NCBI GenBank assembly: GCA_024762745.1
Contig: JANTGV010000025.1
Coordinates: forward strand, 1 to 9,388
Length of the DNA stretch: 9,388 bases
Direction: 5' to 3'
Origin: Sulfurimonas sp.
GTDB taxonomy: Bacteria > Campylobacterota > Campylobacteria > Campylobacterales > Sulfurimonadaceae
This document shows positions 7,930 to 9,388 of the stretch, piece after piece. Position 1 is the first letter of the stretch, and every line of letters starts with the position of its first letter. The notes under the pieces were generated by a model. The model was not told the DNA's origin. It searched no databases and worked only from the letters and a program-made list of their open reading frames with translations. The position numbers and the translations under genes were made by a program.

Positions 7930-8838
7930 TTATAAATAGGTTAAAATTTGTGTTGCTATTAAAATAACTCCTAAGAATAAAACAGAGGAGAAAAACACCA
8001 GTGCAGTGACAATCCTAGGACTACAGTCATAGAGTGAAGCAAGGTTCACATTTGCAACTGCTAGTGGCATCATAAGCTCTATGAAGATGATTCCTTTTAT
8101 CATCGGGTCTAGGTCTATATTTACTAGAACTATAAACGCAACAGCAGGAAGCAGTACAAATTTAAAAGTAAGAATCCAAATAACCAAGCGTTTGCTAATC
8201 TCTTTAATCTTTGTTCCATAGAGGTAGATACCAAACAAAAAGAGCTGCATTGTCATAGAGGCGTAAGCACCCATCATGAGTGTGTTTAAAATGACTCCAT
8301 CTGGCTTATATCCACCCACACTTAGAAGAATTGCTATGATAGCTGCCCAAAGTATAGGGAGTTTGATAATATTCATCAGTGAAGTTTTCGCATCATACGT
8401 CCCGCGTGAGTAGTAGTAAACGCCAATCGTGTAAACGACAAAAACATTTACAAGATTTACAACTGTTGTATAGGGAATAGACTCTTCACCAAAGATAGCA
8501 ATGTTTATTGGTATCCCTAAATTTCCAGTATTTCCGATGATAGCGGCAACAGTTGCGATGGAGTACTCTTTTTTATTCTCAAATAACAGTTTTGCGACAA
8601 ACGCAGAGATTAAAACAACGACAGCCACAATCCCGAGATATATAGATGGGGCATAAAGAAGTGTTACATCAATAGGACGAATCAGAAGTCCCCAAAAAGT
8701 TAAGAAGACTTGTAAAAAGTATACATTAATGAGAGTGATAGTTTTGTCATCTATCTGCTCTTTAAAACTCATCTTGGCGATATAACCAATAACAATGAAG
8801 ATATAGATACTTAAAATTGAAAATATTATTGAACTCAT
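7930..8838 (-). CDS. AEC-family (auxin efflux carrier-like) membrane transporter
   Basis: The 302 residues form about ten hydrophobic helices (roughly 3-22, 36-53, 63-85, 94-115, 121-143, 157-176, 186-206, 218-240, 246-268 and 277-300), the layout and length of the AEC branch of bile/arsenite/riboflavin-type carriers. The family-typical GNTGNLGIP at 102-110 lies at the helix-four break, and MPLAVANVNLA at 257-267 is the matching pseudo-symmetric break in helix nine. Characterised bacterial relatives move small carboxylates such as malate, but the substrate cannot be read here. It is the first gene of a likely two-gene unit with the downstream diguanylate cyclase and is divergent from the thioredoxin-like gene. 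The ATG at 8838 lacks a Shine-Dalgarno sequence and sits six bases after a perfect TATAAT on its own strand, so the mRNA could be leaderless. The next Met (residue 23) would remove helix one. Confidence 0.9.
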   Translation of the reverse strand: MSSIIFSILSIYIFIVIGYIAKMSFKEQIDDKTITLINVYFLQVFLTFWGLLIRPIDVTLLYAPSIYLGIVAVVVLISAFVAKLLFENKKEYSIATVAAIIGNTGNLGIPINIAIFGEESIPYTTVVNLVNVFVVYTIGVYYYSRGTYDAKTSLMNIIKLPILWAAIIAILLSVGGYKPDGVILNTLMMGAYASMTMQLFLFGIYLYGTKIKEISKRLVIWILTFKFVLLPAVAFIVLVNIDLDPMIKGIIFIELMMPLAVANVNLASLYDCSPRIVTALVFFSSVLFLGVILIATQILTYL

Positions 8839-8841
8839 AAG

Positions 8842-8864
8842 GAAATTATATCTGTTATACTTTC
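8842..8864. promoter_or_regulatory. Back-to-back -10 elements forming a 23-bp dyad (bidirectional promoter candidate)
   Basis: The 28-bp gap between the divergent AEC and thioredoxin-like genes contains GAAATTATA at 8842-8850, a five-base spacer, and TATACTTTC at 8856-8864. The arms are inverted repeats matching at 8 of 9 positions. Within them, TATAAT on the minus strand (complement of 8845-8850) and TATACT on the plus strand (8856-8861) are -10-like, each ending five or six bases before its ATG. On the minus strand TTGCAT (complement of 8867-8872) lies 16 bp upstream of TATAAT as a plausible -35. It could be a symmetric promoter, an operator, or both. Confidence 0.5.
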
Positions 8865-8866
8865 AT

Positions 8867-9187
8867 ATGCAAACAATTGAAAATATAAACAATACGATTA
8901 AAGAAAATTTGGCGGTGATGGTCTACTTCTCCGCACCTACTTGTAATGTCTGTCACGCTTTAAAACCTAAGCTATTAGAAGCACTTGATGCTAATTTTAA
9001 AGAGTTCAAGGTTGAGAGTGTGGATATCTCAGTAGAAGAAGATATAGCCCCTCACTTTGGAGTTTTTGCTATTCCTACAGTTTTAGTCTTTCTTGATGGT
9101 AAAGAGTTCTTACGTAAATCCCGTCATATGAGTGTTGATGAGGTGATAAGAGAGATAAAACGTCCTTACGATATCATGACTTCTTAA
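8867..9187 (+). CDS. Thioredoxin-family protein with CNVC active site
   Basis: This is a small single-domain thioredoxin fold of 106 residues with no signal peptide, so it is predicted to be cytoplasmic. VYFSAPTCNVCHALKP at 19-34 gives the strand-loop-helix with redox Cys26 and Cys29. The cis-proline is Pro70 in FAIPT, followed by the TVLVFLDGKE strand-turn at 71-80. The CxxC is CNVC instead of the CGPC of classical thioredoxin, and WA is replaced by SA before the motif. It is therefore better called a thioredoxin-like disulfide reductase or oxidant-handling protein than trxA. The ATG at 8867 has no ribosome site and follows a TATACT box by five bases; the next Met (residue 18) lies inside the core strand, so this start is favoured and leaderless translation is possible. 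Partners are unknown. Confidence 0.9.
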   Translation: MQTIENINNTIKENLAVMVYFSAPTCNVCHALKPKLLEALDANFKEFKVESVDISVEEDIAPHFGVFAIPTVLVFLDGKEFLRKSRHMSVDEVIREIKRPYDIMTS

Positions 9188-9214
9188 AATGTTCATTATC
9201 TAAACAACAGCTTA

Positions 9215-9241
9215 TTTTTTTTCAGAAAATTTTTTCCTGAA
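9215..9241 (+). terminator. T-tract and imperfect AT-rich hairpin after the thioredoxin-like gene
   Basis: An eight-T run (9215-9222) begins 28 bases after the stop. TTCAG at 9221-9225 can pair with CTGAA at 9237-9241, and the inner A and T runs pair with one bulged C. No GC-rich stem precedes the T-run, so this is a weak terminator candidate only. Confidence 0.22.
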
Positions 9242-9245
9242 TTCC

Positions 9246-9269
9246 CAAATGTCATTTCATTGACATTTG
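9246..9269. promoter_or_regulatory. Perfect 9-bp inverted repeat, operator or hairpin candidate
   Basis: CAAATGTCA at 9246-9254 and TGACATTTG at 9261-9269 are exact reverse complements separated by TTTCAT. The dyad lies 41 bp upstream of the next start codon. A perfect TTGACA (9260-9265) overlaps the right arm, so a dimeric regulator bound here could block or control a promoter. As RNA it would be a 9-bp stem with a six-base loop followed by AGTTTTG, a poor terminator. An operator is slightly preferred. Confidence 0.45.
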
Positions 9270-9288
9270 AGTTTTGTAAAATTTAGAT
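9260..9288 (+). promoter_or_regulatory. Candidate promoter for the gene starting at 9311
   Basis: Consensus TTGACA at 9260-9265 is 17 bp from TTAGAT at 9283-9288, a poor -10 (3 of 6). A better -10-like box, TAAAAT at 9277-9282 (5 of 6), follows a TTTTG stretch but is too close to that -35. Either could work, since epsilonproteobacterial promoters often rely on the -10 alone. Confidence 0.35.
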
Positions 9289-9310
9289 AGATTCAAAGAG
9301 AGGAAGCTTT

Positions 9311-9388
9311 ATGAATGAAATAACGATTAATACTATTGGTAATAAAATTCATTTATTGAGAAGTTTAACTGTTGTAAATAACCATAAT
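9311..9388 (+). CDS. Unidentified protein, N-terminal 26 residues only (runs off window)
   Basis: An ATG at 9311 opens a frame that stays open to the last base of the window. It is preceded by the strongest ribosome site in the window, AGAGGAAG at 9299-9306, with suitable spacing. The visible peptide begins MNEITINTIGNKIHLLRSL and continues with VVNNHN. It is not hydrophobic and does not look like a signal peptide, so a cytoplasmic protein is likely. Too little is visible to name a family. The upstream 123-bp gap, with a promoter-like box and an inverted repeat, suggests it starts its own transcription unit. Confidence 0.7.
   Translation, partial: MNEITINTIGNKIHLLRSLTVVNNHN

Larger units (their letters stand above)
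455..8605. repeat. Dispersed heptamer AAACGCA (consensus AAACGCAR), 18 copies
   Basis: Plus-strand AAACGCA starts at 2097, 2943, 3393, 4003, 4062, 4788, 6392, 8134 and 8599. Its complement TGCGTTT starts at 455, 3231, 4334, 4374, 5061, 5833, 6107, 6413 and 7002. The 18 copies lie in the PDZ gene (1), tkt (4), the nitroreductase-like gene (6), selO (4), the cyclase gene (1) and the AEC gene (2). Read in the AAACGCA orientation, the next base is G ten times, A seven times and T once; the preceding base is G only once. No longer shared flank is evident. Single-end variants are rare: I found one AAACGCT, one AAACGCC and one CAACGCA. Confidence 0.8.

Noticed and set aside
2097..8605. AAACGCA as a Chi or KOPS site
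   Set aside because: Those are usually strand-biased, whereas the 18 copies here are split 9/9; a whole-genome test is still needed to exclude it fully.

Overview
The window looks like the chromosome of a Campylobacterota (epsilonproteobacterial) species, most likely Sulfurimonas or a close relative. It is AT-rich and almost entirely coding. The order PDZ-protein, ispA, tkt matches, from memory, the C. jejuni Cj1643-Cj1644-Cj1645 neighbourhood. The many small genes on both strands, separated by gaps of 12 to about 100 bp, also fit that group. No mobile element, CRISPR array, rRNA or tRNA is visible, and no gene-free stretch exceeds 300 bases.

Layout: (1) 1-3651, plus strand: the 3' end of a PDZ-domain protein, a short-chain polyprenyl synthase (ispA) and transketolase (tkt), closely spaced as one operon. 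(2) 3669-5228, minus strand: a long SagB-type protein with two nitroreductase-like halves, convergent with tkt. (3) 5328-6767, plus strand: SelO, the pseudokinase-fold protein AMPylator, divergent from the nitroreductase gene. (4) 6782-8838, minus strand: a ten-helix AEC-family carrier followed by a membrane-bound GGDEF diguanylate cyclase, probably cotranscribed. (5) 8867-9187, plus strand: a small thioredoxin-fold protein, divergent from the carrier across only 28 bp. (6) 9188-9388: an intergenic region with a perfect 9-bp inverted repeat, then the first 26 codons of an unidentified gene behind a strong ribosome binding site.

Functionally this is mostly housekeeping. Transketolase and IspA serve the pentose phosphate and isoprenoid pathways. 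SelO, the nitroreductase-like protein and the thioredoxin all have redox connections, but a shared pathway is only a guess. The cyclase adds c-di-GMP output.

The most striking signal crosses the genes. The heptamer AAACGCA (or its complement TGCGTTT) occurs 18 times by hand count, where roughly one is expected from base composition. It is split 9/9 between strands, occurs in all codon phases, and is followed by a purine in 17 of 18 copies. It behaves like a dispersed genomic signature such as a DNA uptake sequence, and I know of no description of it in this group.
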